Notes under the pieces: model-generated
Databases searched by the model: none
What the model saw: the letters and a program-made list of their open reading frames with translations, nothing else
Told to the model about the DNA's origin: nothing
Part shown: positions 12,375 through 24,999 of the stretch, one piece after another
How positions within the stretch are numbered: the stretch's first letter is position 1
Layout: each line of letters begins with the position of its first letter
Translations under genes and position numbers: made by a program
NCBI GenBank assembly: GCA_027924645.1
Contig: BSBN01000039.1
Span: forward strand, 22,542,001 to 22,606,000
Source of the DNA: Cunninghamia lanceolata
Lineage: Eukaryota > Streptophyta > Pinopsida > Cupressales > Cupressaceae
Reading direction: 5' to 3'
DNA: 64,000 bases

Positions 12375-13287
12375 CCTTATTTTTGTCTAAAATCACATAT
12401 TTTTATGAAAATTAATTATTTAAGCCTTTAGGGGTTCCACCTAAAGGGGTTGGGGTTGAATTGAAGTGGATTAGATAAAACCCACTTAGATCAAATCTCC
12501 TTGGAAAGAATCCCCCTAGTCTTAAATCAAACCGTCGATGGAGTCTCCTCCAAACCTATCAAAATGCTGACAAAAACCCAATTTTTCTTCACCTTTTAGG
12601 GGATCAAATGAAGTCATTTAGAAATTCTATTTTGTAAATATGTAGCCCTTAGTATAAGCCTTAAAAAAAGTATGATTTTGAATATGTTTCATTTGATTTT
12701 ATATTTGTTTTCTATTTTCTAGTGAATGTAGGTTTTTCATCGAACATCAAGGTCTCGATTCCACACACATGGAAAAATAAAGAAATAGAGAAAAAAAATC
12801 TGAAAAATATTTGTGCACTAGGTATTGTTGTCCTTGTTCCAAAAAGAAAGAAGAAGTTAATTTGGATACATACAAAAAAACTTATGTTGTATGGTATAAA
12901 CCTATGTCTGAATTATAATTAATCTCACTTTAAAAATTATTTTTAAAAATATGCAACAAAAAATTATGAAAAAATATTTGCGCACTAGGTATTGGTGTTA
13001 CAAACTATGTTTAAAAATTTATAATTTTATTCTTTTCTATAAAAAAGTAATGGTGTATGGTATGAATGTTGATGTCTAAAAATGTTGTTAATTATATAAA
13101 CTAAGTTATTAAAAGTTATGTAAAAAAATCACAAATTATTTCTTAATTTAAAAATATACATTTAGAATATATACATGAAATTTCAAAAGTCACTAGTTCA
13201 CATCATCTTCAAATTCTTAATGGTTTAGTTGCTATAGGTGTCAGAAAGTGTGAATTTGGTTTAAAATGTTGATTTAATGACCTACTT
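12375..13287. other. Non-coding insert with a two-fold repeat
   Basis: This interrupts the minus-strand gypsy polyprotein. It contains two related units of about 170 bp, around 12780-12920 and 12950-13110. Each has a tract like AAAAATATTTGTGCACTAGG (second copy with GCGCACTAGG) followed by a GTATGGTAT segment. No coding frame and no clear target duplication were found. Confidence 0.45.
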
Positions 13288-15503
13288 TCACCAAAAAGTG
13301 GGACACAGTATTTTGGGATCACCCTTGATAGGTATTAGGTGCTTCCCACAAAGGGTCACACAACCATGATGAGTTATAACTGCACATTCTAGTGCTTGTC
13401 CCTTAATAGAATGGGTAGACACATGAGTATGACTCTCTTCTATATGTCCTACAATGGAATCACATAAATTGGATGCATGATTTACAATTTTACCTTTATC
13501 GAGAACATTTCCTTTAGTATGAGGAGGGAATGGATCCTTGTATATGTTGAGATCATTGTTAGAAGATTGTTTAAGAGGATCATCTACAATTATGTCACCT
13601 TTGTCAATGAGATTCTGGATAAGGTTCTTCAGTTTCATACATCTACCTATGTTTTGTGTCCTTTGACACTATGGAATTCATAGTATTCATTGTCTTTGTA
13701 CCATGATGGTTTAAATTGAGATCCATCATATTGTCGTCATTTAGGAAATGTGATGAGACCTATTTGAACTACTTTATGTAAGATAGATTCCATGGGCTCT
13801 CACAATGGAGTAAATTTACGTCATGGCATTGAATCTTGTCAAGGTTTTTCTCTAGGATTAGATATGACATTCTTGAGTGGTTGTAGATTGACAGGTGTTT
13901 GCACATTTTGAACATGTTTAGCATCCATAACACCATCATTAACAACATTTTTATTTTTAGACCAGAAACAAGTTTTTTCATTTCACTGTCGAGGGTCGTC
14001 TTCAGTCTCTTTGAAGATTTTGACTAGAGCTTCAGCGATAAGGGCATTTTCGATGTTTATTCCCTTGGATATGATCTCATCAAAAGAATTGGCACATTGG
14101 ATTTGTAAGTGAAAACCTATTTCTGGGTTTAAGTTTTGGACAAATATGTGCCCCAAGTTCTACTTGGGAATAGGCCATGATAATTTGCTAGCCATGTTTC
14201 TCCAATGTTGTAGATAGGATATAAAAGTTTCCCCATTTCTTTGTTTATTGTTGCATAGATATGTCATGGAAATATCATGTTCTATGTTGTAGGAAAAATG
14301 AGTTAAAACTTTTCAACTAACTCATTAAAGGTCTTAATACCCAGGGGTAAGTGAGAAAACCATTCTATAGCTTTCCCTCCAAGACTACAAGGGAAGAGGC
14401 ACATAAGATATGTATCATTGTTGGACACCTCTAGGTAAGCAATGTAGAACTCCCTAAGATGTTCTTTTGGATCTCCTTTTCCCTTATATTTGTCGAATTT
14501 GGACATTTCAAAATTATGGGGAAAAAGAATCATAGAGATAGACCGATCAAAAGGATAAGGACAAACATTTTCAAAAGAGAAAGTTTTCTTTGTATGTCCT
14601 AGTGTGATATCTAAGATTTGCTTTTACAAATGTAAGAATTTTTTATCCAATTCTGATGTGGTGTTCTGATATGTTACAAGACTTTGATAGTTAGATAATG
14701 GAGGTTGTGATATTTGGAGTGGATTGGTGTGAGATATATATGAATATGGATTTGAAGTTTGAGGGTGTGATGTATGTGGTGGATTGGTGTGAAATAGATA
14801 TGAATATGGATTAGAAGTTTGGGGTTGTGATGTAAGGTATGACAATGGATTAGATACTCAAGTGCATATAAAGTGATGGGTAAACTTGGTTGAGCTATAG
14901 ATGATATAGTTGAAATGACTTGAGGAATAGATGATGGTATGCTAGGGGAAATATGACCAAATGATGTGGGAGATTGGTAAAGAGGATTGGAAAATTGATT
15001 GGTGAATGGAGATGAAGAGATGTTATGAGGTGGTGGTGTAGGTGTAATTGGTATAGTGGGTGCTATGGTAGACATGGTAGAAATTGAAATGGGATGTGAT
15101 TCTCCCATAGAAGCAATAGCGATGTTTATATGGTCTTGCTCCTTAAGAGTAGAGGTATCAAAATCACTAGGCAACATAGCTCCTTTTTAGCAAGTAGAAG
15201 AAAATATCTATTAGCATTCGATGTTAGGAGTCAATCTAAGGCTTGTAAGGTATCAGGGTCTTGGAATTCCTCTAAAACAAGGCCTAAATCACTGGGGTCT
15301 ATGGGATCTACAGATGATTGTTGACCTATATCCATTGAATATGAAGGACCTATGGTGTAACCACTTGGAACAAAGACATGGGGAGGCATACCTATGGTAA
15401 AATTTCTAGCATCAATAGGAGTCTTTGGATCAGTTTGAGGAACCTTTGGGTCGCTTTGATTGGTTTTAATGTTTTTCTTGTATTGAGATCTAGTGAGATG
15501 CAT
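13288..15503 (-). pseudogene. Tat-like Ty3/gypsy gag polyprotein (broken)
   Basis: The start at 15503 gives MHLTRSQYKK. An N-terminal piece is followed by a Pro/Ser/Thr-rich linker (about 15177-14624). A typical retrotransposon gag capsid block follows at 14533-14040: FDKYKGKGDPKEHLREFY, LGGKAIEWFSHLP, HFSYNIEHDISM and NPEIGFHLQIQC. The C-terminal piece at about 13660-13288 has a KGH...C motif and LKNLIQNLID, ending in TLCGKHLIPIKGDPKI, as in Tat-type gags just before protease. In life this protein would form the RNA-packaging particle. Stops and shifts break it in at least four places. Confidence 0.8.
14701..14835 (-). repeat. 60-bp tandem repeat inside the gag linker
   Basis: About two and a quarter copies of a 60-bp unit occur here. 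In the gag frame they encode a repeated Ser/His/Pro-rich block containing QTSNPYSY and HTNP. The length is a multiple of three, so copy-number changes would not shift the frame. Confidence 0.7.
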
Positions 15504-16194
15504 AAAAAGATTTCAAACCTTTTGGATGATGGGAGTGGATGATTGATGAGGTTGGGACTTTGTTAACAATGTTGAGACTCTAAGGGTGATTGGATGATTT
15601 TGATGATTGATTTTGGGATAGTTATGACAATCAAGTTGGATTGAGATAAATCTAGATCCTAGATAGGATGAAAATAGGATTATCATTCAAGAAACTAGAC
15701 TAATGAGCTCAAGAAAGACTAGATGGGGAGTGAATTTTACTAACTCAAGAGGAGCCACTCTCCTAGGGTAGCTGGTCCACTAAATCATAGACACTAACTT
15801 GTTTTCCAATTTGAGATAGGAAACTTCCCAAACAAGTGACAAGCTAGTGGATGAGATCTAGATTTAGATTCTAACAATCTAATTGGGATAGTTGAATAAA
15901 AAGATATGTTGCTGGTCTAAGATGATAAGGATGTCCAAGTTGTTTTCTATAGTCTTAATAGGGATAAAGTCTCTAAAGTCCAAAAGGTGATGTGATGCAA
16001 GATGGTGATGGATGGAATGATTGATGGGGTATTGATGACTATGATAAAAGGTTTCAGGTTTGTGTTTTGACTAACTGATGAAAAGGATCTCAAAATCTAG
16101 GTGTGTAATGACTGGAAACTCAGTATGAAATTAGAAGTGCCATAATGTTTATCAAAAGTGTAAAGGAATGACTCAGAAGCAGACACAAGGTAAT
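15504..16194 (-). other. Upstream leader of the Tat-like gypsy relic
   Basis: Non-coding sequence between the gag start and the inserted non-autonomous element. It probably belongs to the 5' leader or LTR of the gypsy relic. No matching LTR partner was found in the window. Confidence 0.4.
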
Positions 16195-16334
16195 TGTAGG
16201 GAAAATACAGTTCATCTCAGAATGAACATCTGAGATCAGTAAGTGTCTATATATTAACAATCATTCTCTTTGATTGCCTCAAAACACATACTACTATGCA
16301 ATAAAGCATAATCATACATAGTTCATTTCCCACA
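16195..16334 (-). repeat. 3' LTR of the non-autonomous element
   Basis: 140 bp from TGTAGGGAAA to TTTCCCACA on the plus strand. The eight bases after it (TTAACCCT) are also shared with the other copy, so the boundary could be up to eight bases further right. Confidence 0.75.
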
Positions 16335-16754
16335 TTAACCCTTAGAGGAAAGTGATTGCAATTTAAACCAGTTTCAACAACATACATTAAACAAATTCAA
16401 TAAACATGAAAGATAGAGTAGAAGACAAGAACACAAAGAATTACATGGGGAAAACCCTTTCAGGTAAAAAACCCCACACTCCAAAACATAGAGCCATTGT
16501 ATTATTCAACAACAAGCGTACAAGTTACAATACAATAACAGGCTCATAGCCTTTACTAGAAATTTACATCTTGTTCCATCTCTGAAGAAAATATGGCAAC
16601 ATTTCCTTACATCCAGTCACACCTCATACTCAGTTACAATACACTGTCACTTTAATATAGACTTCACAAACATTCCAGGAAAACCATCGCTTCAACTTCC
16701 ATACCAGATTAACTGTCACAAACAATTTAACCATTTTTACTTGTCATTTCCGGT

Positions 16755-17235
16755 CGTTACCGCAATATTGTAGACTAATGCTATATTGCAGTCCTTCCAA
16801 AAGACCAATGTGGTGTGGCAAGGTCTATACCTCACCATTGCAAGTTTTCCCCCAGACTGCCGTAGGGTGGCGAGCTACACTGCAACACTACAGGCCCAAT
16901 CCTCTGACCATCACGACACTGCGATATGTATACCACATTGTTGCAGACAATCTTACGGACTGTCACAGGGTAGCAGGGTAACTCCTACTCTACCGTAGCC
17001 ACCACCAATAGATCCTCATGGGATGGTGGGGTAACTCCCTCTCTACCGCCAACACCGTCCAATGTCATTGCCGGGTTGCAGGCTCCTACACTACCACCAG
17101 TCATTCCACGGACCGCTGCGAGATAGTGGCATTGCCTCACACAACCACACAAGCTAATGAAGACTCCCACAGGATGGTGGTTAACACCACTAGCCCGCAC
17201 CTCTCTTGTCTGCACCTTGTGAGACTGCGGTAAAG
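16755..17235. other. GC-rich island inside the non-autonomous element
   Basis: About 480 bp of clearly higher G+C and CpG content than the AT-rich DNA on either side. It contains repeated GTAACTCC/CTCTACCG-type motifs near 16978 and 17030. No convincing protein frame is present. It may be captured DNA or a structured part of the transcript. Confidence 0.45.
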
Positions 17236-20200
17236 GACGGATGCAACACTTTCAGGAAATCTAAGTTTTGATGGCAACTGAACTAGGATTTTGCTAGTGA
17301 GTTTGAGAAACAAATTCTCAACATTCTCCCACTTGACGAAGAACTCACTACACCCTTTCCAACACTTGAAGTCACTGAATCACATCATCACAGCCATACA
17401 TGCAATCTCAAGAATCTTAAACAATGCTTCCATGCTCCAACCAGGAAACCTGCAACAACATCCAAGATGTCCACCATCTCAGGCAACAGTTCCAGCCATC
17501 CACCAAAGGAAAAGGAATGAGCCAAGGCATATATGCACTAGTCTAAAGAACACAAGCATCAGACCCAACTGATAGAAAAGGCTACAAAATACTGCCACCA
17601 CTCCACTATTCTCACAAGCTATACAAAAGCATCAACAACATCAACTTCAAAGCTTCAAACTGAACACAACTGTGAAGACATCCTCTAGAAAACAAGATAG
17701 AACAACAACTAGAACAACAACTAGGAAACTAACTGCTCTCATCCTACTGATTAACCCACACAATTGAAAATAGCACACACAACAAGTGTGAATCCATCCA
17801 ATCACCCATACCTCCAAGGTATACAAAAAATAGTAAACTCATTCCATAAATATATATACACCCATAAATTGCAATTATAAACTTTATGTGCAAACCTATC
17901 AAAGAATAATATACATGTCCAAGATCTCCTATTACATGGGTAATACAAATCTAAAAAAGATCAAGGCATACCAAGTCTATCAATAGCGTCATATAGAAAG
18001 TGTAAACAACATGTAGTACCAATGAACCATCCACAATGATGCAAAACCTATAAATCAATAACCTGTAAGAACAACTCTCACCACAAGTCTCCATAGCTCT
18101 CCTAAGTTCTCCACACTTAGCAAAGGAACAAGATAAAGGAACATCCATGTCATCACCCAAAAACATAAGTGAAAACACATGACCATAAGCTAGTTATCAC
18201 AATAGCTCCAACCAAACCTCAAACCACTGTAATGTGAAACCAACTATCCAGGAAGATAACTGAGACAAAGAGAGAAACCCTACACATCATATACCCGTAG
18301 AAAATCCTCCTACATACACCTCTAAGTTCCAACTATGTCAAGTATGATCTCCTCTATAAAACCCCAAAATGAACAGCATAACAACACCCAAAATCGTTCA
18401 ATCTCAAGAGATCAAACACAACATATATATCATACATAACTACATGGATGTAAGCTTCTCAAATAAGATCAAACTTAAAAGATACATTCCACAAATAGGA
18501 ATTTAGCCCAATAACATCTCCAAAACTTCTCATAAAACAAACCATATACCTAAGGAGATAACCATGCCAAGTAATCCTCAAATGAACCCTCCAAAACTAG
18601 AAACTATAGCTCAAGATCCAAATCCATGAGAAATAAAAGCATAAAACAAAATGAATCTGGAATAACATGGGCAATACCTATCAGATCATTTTCTATTGAG
18701 TGAACTAAGAGTGGGGAATGAGAATGATCCCCTGAGATACACCAAGCTTCATAGACTGTCTCCAAGAACAATCTTGTCTCAGCTCCAAACATGAACTCAT
18801 GTCCATAACAAGTGAAGGCTCCTCAGTATTTCAGCTAAAATTTCACCATTCCCACTTGATTCTCACAACAAGAGATCTCTAGCCTCACCTCAATTCTCTC
18901 TAGTATCCATGAGCATCCTTCAAATAGTTCATGCCAACTTCAAATGCATCCTGCAAAATCATGAACCTTCAAGCAAATGATTAATACTCAATACCAAAGA
19001 GAACTTCACCAAACCTCTATCAAAGCTCCCACTGCATGTTTGCAAAATCCAGGAACACACATGACATCATGATCTAACATCTCCTCCTAGGAGATCACTA
19101 CTTGCTCTAATGAACATATCTTGGGCCAAAGGAGCACCATCATGCCAAAACTCCAATCTTAGAAATAAGAATTCATCATGGCACAATACCATCTCCAATC
19201 ATATGAAGATAACTATCCTTTAACAATGGAACTCAAGATGTCAAAATAATTTCATAGCATATAAGAATCATAATCCAAAAGCCTTACCATGACACCCACA
19301 ACCATTGTACAATATCATCCATCACCAAGTGATAGATCTACATCCCTGCCTAAGCTCCCACTAAAACTATGATACCGAGCTTATCAAGGCATCATGATAA
19401 CCATATTCTCAATGAAGATAATCCATGGATATAACACAATCAAATACTTCACCTACAATATCAGTGTACAAAAGAATAAAGTAGAACCAAAATCTCCAAT
19501 TCAAGAAGATAAAACCATCATGTCAAAAGCTCACACTAAATTGTGTAACTAAGTTATTCATGACATCATGATAAACATGCTACAAGTCCTAATAACCAAC
19601 TATCCATGCACTCTAATAATCCATCCTATCATCCCAATGCACCATACCAATGCACAAATGACCACATACAAGGCCAGCTAACAAAGTCTACATAAATACT
19701 AAATCAATCTTGTAGATATAGATGGTCCACATCTGACTCATCCCACTGCAATCAAATAGGTGATCAGCCCACAAAATTACATAACTCGTATATCCCAAAC
19801 ATGAAACATGCAAAATCATCATCACATTAGTAACTTGTAAACTGAGGTAACAAGAAGATAATGCATAGACCACAAGACTCAAACATCAAATCAACTACAG
19901 ATCTAATTTGCCAAACAAGTCCACATATGATTAACCATAGTCAAGGAACCCATCAAGCAAATACTGTAGAAATTATGAGTAACTAATCACATACCAACAT
20001 CTCCACACTAAGAAAGCTACAAACCTCCTCACACCATGTAGGAAGCATACATGCAAACCTGCAACTATCTTACATCCTAAACCCCCCAAGGAATCATAAT
20101 CTGAAAAATAGTTTATCCACAGATCTACAACTCTACAAGTTTTGATTAACCATGTAAAACTTGCAAAACCACCATGTCACTGGCATACATGCAAATCCAT

Positions 20201-20928
20201 ATCCACTTCTCATCTAGAAGACCCACAAGTCTAAAAAATTACCATAACAACTATACCAGAACAATGGAATAACATAGATAAGCATAACCATAGATTTTGA
20301 ATAGAAAATCTACAGAACCCTCAAATCCAAGAAACATGAATCCGAGCCATGCAAGTACAAAGAATCCTTGAAAGGAAAAAGTAGTTTAGGAACTTCAGGC
20401 CCATTTCAGGCCAACTCCACAACCACCAACATGCACATACATCTGAGGGAGACAGGCTATTACAGAAGCTTCCAGATCATCCAATGATCAACTCCATAGC
20501 CTATATGCAATCGGGGTAACAAAAAACATTGCCTTCCAATACTATGAATAAACACCTAGCATAAGCACATTACTCCATAGCTAAAAAACAACACAAGCTT
20601 CTCCATATCACCAAGGAGCCTCTCACACAAGCACCCAATATGAAATCTTTGCTGCAACACAACCACAGAGCAAAAAATCTGACCCCATGCATCAGAATTA
20701 TTCCACTACCTATCAAGAGCTCTAGATCAACATCATTTCAAAGTGACCAACTCCATTTTCTTCGTCTTCACCATCCTTCAAGATGTGTGTTGTCTCTTGA
20801 CACTGACACAAAAAGAGCAACCAACTTTCACTCAATAAACGATTAATCTTCAGCCAATTCCTTCATATTTCCTCAAACTTGCCAGACTAAGAAATCATCA
20901 TAGAAGGAATACCCAGAACTAGAAACCA

Positions 20929-20942
20929 TGGCTCTAATACCA
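20929..20942 (-). promoter_or_regulatory. Primer binding site of the non-autonomous element
   Basis: On the minus strand this reads TGGTATTAGAGCCA, two bases inside the 5' LTR. It matches the common plant initiator-Met primer site TGGTATCAGAGC except for one transition. Confidence 0.75.
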
Positions 20943-20944
20943 AT

Positions 20945-21082
20945 TGTAGGGAAAATATGGTTCATCCTAGAATGAGCATTTGAGATCACTAAGTGTCTGC
21001 AGTAACAATCATTCTCTCTGATTGCCTCAAAATACATACTACTATGCCATAAAGTAGAATCAGACATAGTTTATTTCCCACA
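20945..21082 (-). repeat. 5' LTR of the non-autonomous element
   Basis: 138-bp partner of 16195-16334, with matching ends. The adjacent primer site fixes it as the 5' copy. Confidence 0.75.
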
Positions 21083-21344
21083 TTAACCCTCCACAATGTT
21101 GGAATGTTCAAAATCCAAACAAGAGAATAGTGACTAGTGACCCTTCATGTTATATAGTTATTTCAACAACAAGAGTCATAGAACATCATATTCGATTCAA
21201 CACACAAGAAACGCCCCAGGACTAGCTGACCACTCTCCATGAAGTCCAACTCTCAAGTGATCCAGACCACCCCCGTGTCTCGCCTCCTCTCAATTGGCTA
21301 CTCGCATGAGAGTGACAGTGACATGGAGCTTCACCTCATGGCAA

Positions 21345-21349
21345 GGAGA
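21345..21349. repeat. Target site duplication (left) of the copia element
   Basis: GGAGA here and at 30051-30055 flank the copia element. Copy 1 of the family G LTR shows the uninterrupted site. Confidence 0.9.
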
Positions 21350-22731
21350 TGTTGCAAGTATGGGCCTAATCGGTGTTGTCATTGATGTCAACATACTTCT
21401 GTTGCATTGATGACAAGGTTTGGATGAGTTGTGTGCTGAGGATATTGAGAAAAATAGTCCTATCAGAAATAGAGAAAGAACAGTGAAGACAATGAAGCTC
21501 TATGAAGTGAAGATCCCAGATAGATGAAGATCAGAGAATGTGTATCAAAGGGTTTGTATATATGTGCCTGAAGATGATCCAGTCAAGATTTGAGAGGTCC
21601 ACATGAAAATGTTAAGGAGTTATGGTCATAAGAGTAATATCGGCTCTGGCAACTATTCAGAGGTGACAAAGTGACACAAATAGGTCTGGTGAGATCCAGA
21701 AATACAATATCATGTTCTACAGATCTGGTGGCATGTTTGGGAAGCTAATTTGAATTGACAACTTGATTGGTTCACAATTCAGAGGCCCGCAAGCAATCCT
21801 TCTAAATGTGATAGTGATGACCAGCTGTGTTCTTGAGGTTCAGGATGAAGATGCAAATGATTACAGTAAGCAAAAGTGGTGCAGATGTTCTTGGTGATTC
21901 AAGCAAGCCCGTGGAGGTCTCTAGACTATGTCCAGTTTGTGTTGGTGGTCCACATTGAAGATTGAGCTCGTAATTGAAGATTTACCTTTGGGTGATGGTG
22001 TTCTTCCTAATCTTGGCTGACTGAATGATTTGTACATGTTGTGGATGATCTTGAAGATGTTTTGCGAAGCATGGCATGTTCCTCGAAGAAGATTGAAGTC
22101 CTAGATATGTGTGTCCGATACTGTAATAATGTGCATGAATTTTTGGTAATAAGTCAAGTTGTATTTTTGTAATTGCTCTATAATAAAATAAGTGTATGTT
22201 GTACCGACTTTGATGATCATTCCAAAGTCGATGTCATGTATAAATAAGGGTTGCAAAGTGATTCAAATAGGAGTTATGATGAGAAGGTGGTAGTGAAGAG
22301 GAGTGAAAAACAGAGCAGAGGTGTTGGGCTTAAATGGAATTGATTCAGGAATAGTGAAGATGCTAATCTCTAGTTCAAGTATGTAATACTTATATTCTTC
22401 TATAGACAGTGTGTCCACTATAGGCAGTGGGCCTCTTGTGAGTAGTGTGCTCAAGCAATGAGCCCTAATTGGCAAGTGCCATTTTATTCTTCTTATTCTT
22501 TTAACAGAGAATACAATCTTGGGTTAGTCATCCCGTGGTATTTCCCTTAACCAAGTTTTCCACATTATAATCTTGGTATTATATGTGTTGAATATGTTTC
22601 TACTTTTGAATTATTGCATTGTGCTTCCATGATTGAATCTTTTGAAATATATGAAGGTTTAAGTAACAAGAAATAGAATTTTGGAGACAATTGATTCACC
22701 CCCCCTCTCAGTGTTTGGCCTTAAATCAATA
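21350..22731 (+). repeat. Copia 5' LTR
   Basis: Begins TGTTGCAAG and ends TCAATA, so the last dinucleotide is TA rather than CA. The 3' LTR and the solo LTR both also end in ATA. It holds a dyad and TATA box at 22205-22247. Confidence 0.93.
22205..22247 (+). promoter_or_regulatory. Copia LTR core promoter with dyad and TATA box
   Basis: CGACTTTG (22205-22212) and CAAAGTCG (22223-22230) form an inverted repeat around a 10-base spacer. TATAAATAA follows after eight bases (22239-22247). The same layout occurs in the solo LTR (25832-25874) and the 3' LTR (29523-29565). Confidence 0.75.
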
Positions 22732-22733
22732 AT

Positions 22734-22745
22734 TGGTATCAGAGC
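22734..22745 (+). promoter_or_regulatory. Copia primer binding site
   Basis: TGGTATCAGAGC, the usual initiator-Met tRNA primer site, two bases after the 5' LTR. Confidence 0.95.
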
Positions 22746-24999
22746 TAGGTTCCTCTAGAAGAAGCTTAACCGCTTGAGGAGATCTAGGATGTCATCCTAC
22801 AAGAAGGACAATCCAAGGTTTGATGGAATGAACTACACTCTTTGGAAAAGCTACATGGAATGTCACTTACAATGCATGGGAGAGTAGTATTGGAACATGA
22901 CTACAACTGAGTATATTCCCCCAAAGAATGGTCCAACAACTCTAGATGAAATTAGAAATGCTGAAATAATCTTTGAGCTAAAGAAGCCTTACTAAGTGCC
23001 TCGTCTAAATCAGAGCTGACAAATGTTAAGGGATTAAAGACTGCTTGTGAAATTTGGACAAAGTTGGAGACTCTACATGAAGGATACAAATATGTTAAGT
23101 GTGCCAAGCTACAAATCCTAAAAGGAAAGTTTGAAAACCTGAAGATGAGTGAAGATGAAAATATCACTTCATTTATGCCAAAGGTAAATGAGCTTGTTTG
23201 TGGCATTAGATGTGTTGGTGGAACATTGGATGAAGATGAGATTGTTACCAAAGTTCTCAGAACCTTACCTCCTGCTTACAAACACAAAGTTGTTGCTATT
23301 GAGGAATTCATATCTTTAACAAATATTACAAGGGATCAATTGGTTGGGAAGATAGCTGCATTTGAGTTGGCTGAGTTTGGAGATGCACTCCCCAAGACTG
23401 AATCTGCATTCAAAGCTAGTGCCTCTACAAAAAGTAAACAAAGATATGACCTAGGAGAAAGTTCTTCAAAGAAATCAATATGGTATGATAAAGAAAGAAA
23501 AGATCTGGAAGAAGATGAGTTAGAAGCTACACAACTTGAAGCCATTATTGCAAAAAGACTACCAAGAGGATCCGGTAAGTATGAAGGAAAATTGCCTTTC
23601 AAATGTTTCAACTGCAACAAGATTGGTTATTTTGCCTCAAGATGTCTGGAAAGATTTTCAAGGCCAAACCCTAATAGAACAAGATTTCAAAAGAAGTGTT
23701 ACTATGTTCAAGAAGATGATGATGGAGTAATAGATGATGAATCTGAGATAGGAAACAAATCTGGAAGTGACTGGGTGTTTATTGCCATCAAGGAAGAAGA
23801 TCCAATGCCTATTGAATCTGCCAATCATAAGATGATAGAAAGGGCTCTGGCTGCTCAGGTTGAAGAAAATGATGAATGGGTCATTGACAGTGGATGCTCT
23901 CACCATATGATTGGTGACAAGAATAAGTTCATAAACCTGGAAAGATATGAAGGTGGAGTTGTAAAGTTTGGAGATAATTCTGCTGGCAGAATTAGAGGCA
24001 AAGGAACCATTTCTTTTGATGGAAAGAACAAAACCAATGATGTTTTGTATGTTGAAGTTTTAAAGCATAATCTTCTCAGTGTTGGGTAGTTGATAGACAA
24101 AGGCTATGATCTCTGTTTCAAAAATGGAAAATGCAAGATCTTTGAAAGCTCTGGAACTGAGATTGCATCCGGTACATAGACAAAAGGTAACATCTTTCAC
24201 TTGGTTGGTACTGGCAAAAGTTGTTTATTTGTTCAAATTTACCAGAGTTGGTTGTGGCATAGGAGAATGTGTCATGTGAATTTTGATAATATCATTAAGA
24301 TAAGAAACACTCAGGTTGTAAGAGATCTTCCAAGACTGGTGAAACTAGCTAACAGTTTGTGCAAAGAATGTCAGTTAGGTTAGCATAATAGAGTATCATT
24401 CAAAAGTAAGGAACAATCTTCAACTAGATTGTTGGACTTGGTGCACACTGATCTATGTGGTCTAGCAAGAATTAGGAGTCTGCAAGGTGATAGATATTTC
24501 ATGTTGTTGATTGATGACCACTCCTAGATGATGTGGGTGACTTTCTTAAAAGAGAAATCTGAAACACTTGAGAAGTTCAAAATATTCAAGGCTATGGTAG
24601 AAAATGAAACTGACATAAACATAAAATGCCTCAGGTCTGATAGAGGTGGAGAATTCACATCTGGAGAGTTCATAGAATTCTGTGAGAAACATGGGATAAA
24701 GAGACAGTTATCTGCTCCAAGGACTCGACAGCACAATGGAGTAGTGGACAGAAAGAACCAGACCATCCAAGAAGCTTCTAGGACCATGATGATGGAAGCA
24801 AATGTTCCTCAGACCTATTGGAGAGAAGCTATAAGCACTGTTGTTTATACTCTTAATTAGGTACAAATCAGAGGCAAGACTGGTAAGACTCCTTATGAAC
24901 TCTAGTTTGGAATCACTCCTACTGTGAAGTATTTCAGTCTTTGGTAGCAAATGCTATATCAAAAGAGATGAAGACCTCGACAAGTTTGATGCTAGGAGT

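Larger units (their letters stand above)
16195..21082 (-). mobile_element. Non-autonomous LTR element (LARD-like), short LTRs, no coding region
   Basis: Two direct repeats of about 140 bp (16195-16334 and 20945-21082, about 88% alike by eye) bound 4.6 kb without any pol or gag frame on either strand. Inside the right repeat lies the minus-strand primer site TGGTATTAGAGCCA, one mismatch from the usual initiator-methionine site, so the element reads right to left. LTR ends pair as TGTGGGAAA and TTTCCCTACA on the minus strand. I could not find a matching 5-bp target duplication: the left flank is GTAAT and the right flank TTAAC. The lack of coding suggests it depended on a copia-type partner. 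Confidence 0.75.

Noticed and set aside
16786..17233. Several short frames in the GC-rich island
   Set aside because: They overlap in many frames on both strands, as expected from high G+C, and none shows a family motif.
7895..21082. Family G copies 1 and 2 as the two LTRs of one element
   Set aside because: Both copies are followed by the same leader and gag start, so both are 5' ends of separate elements.
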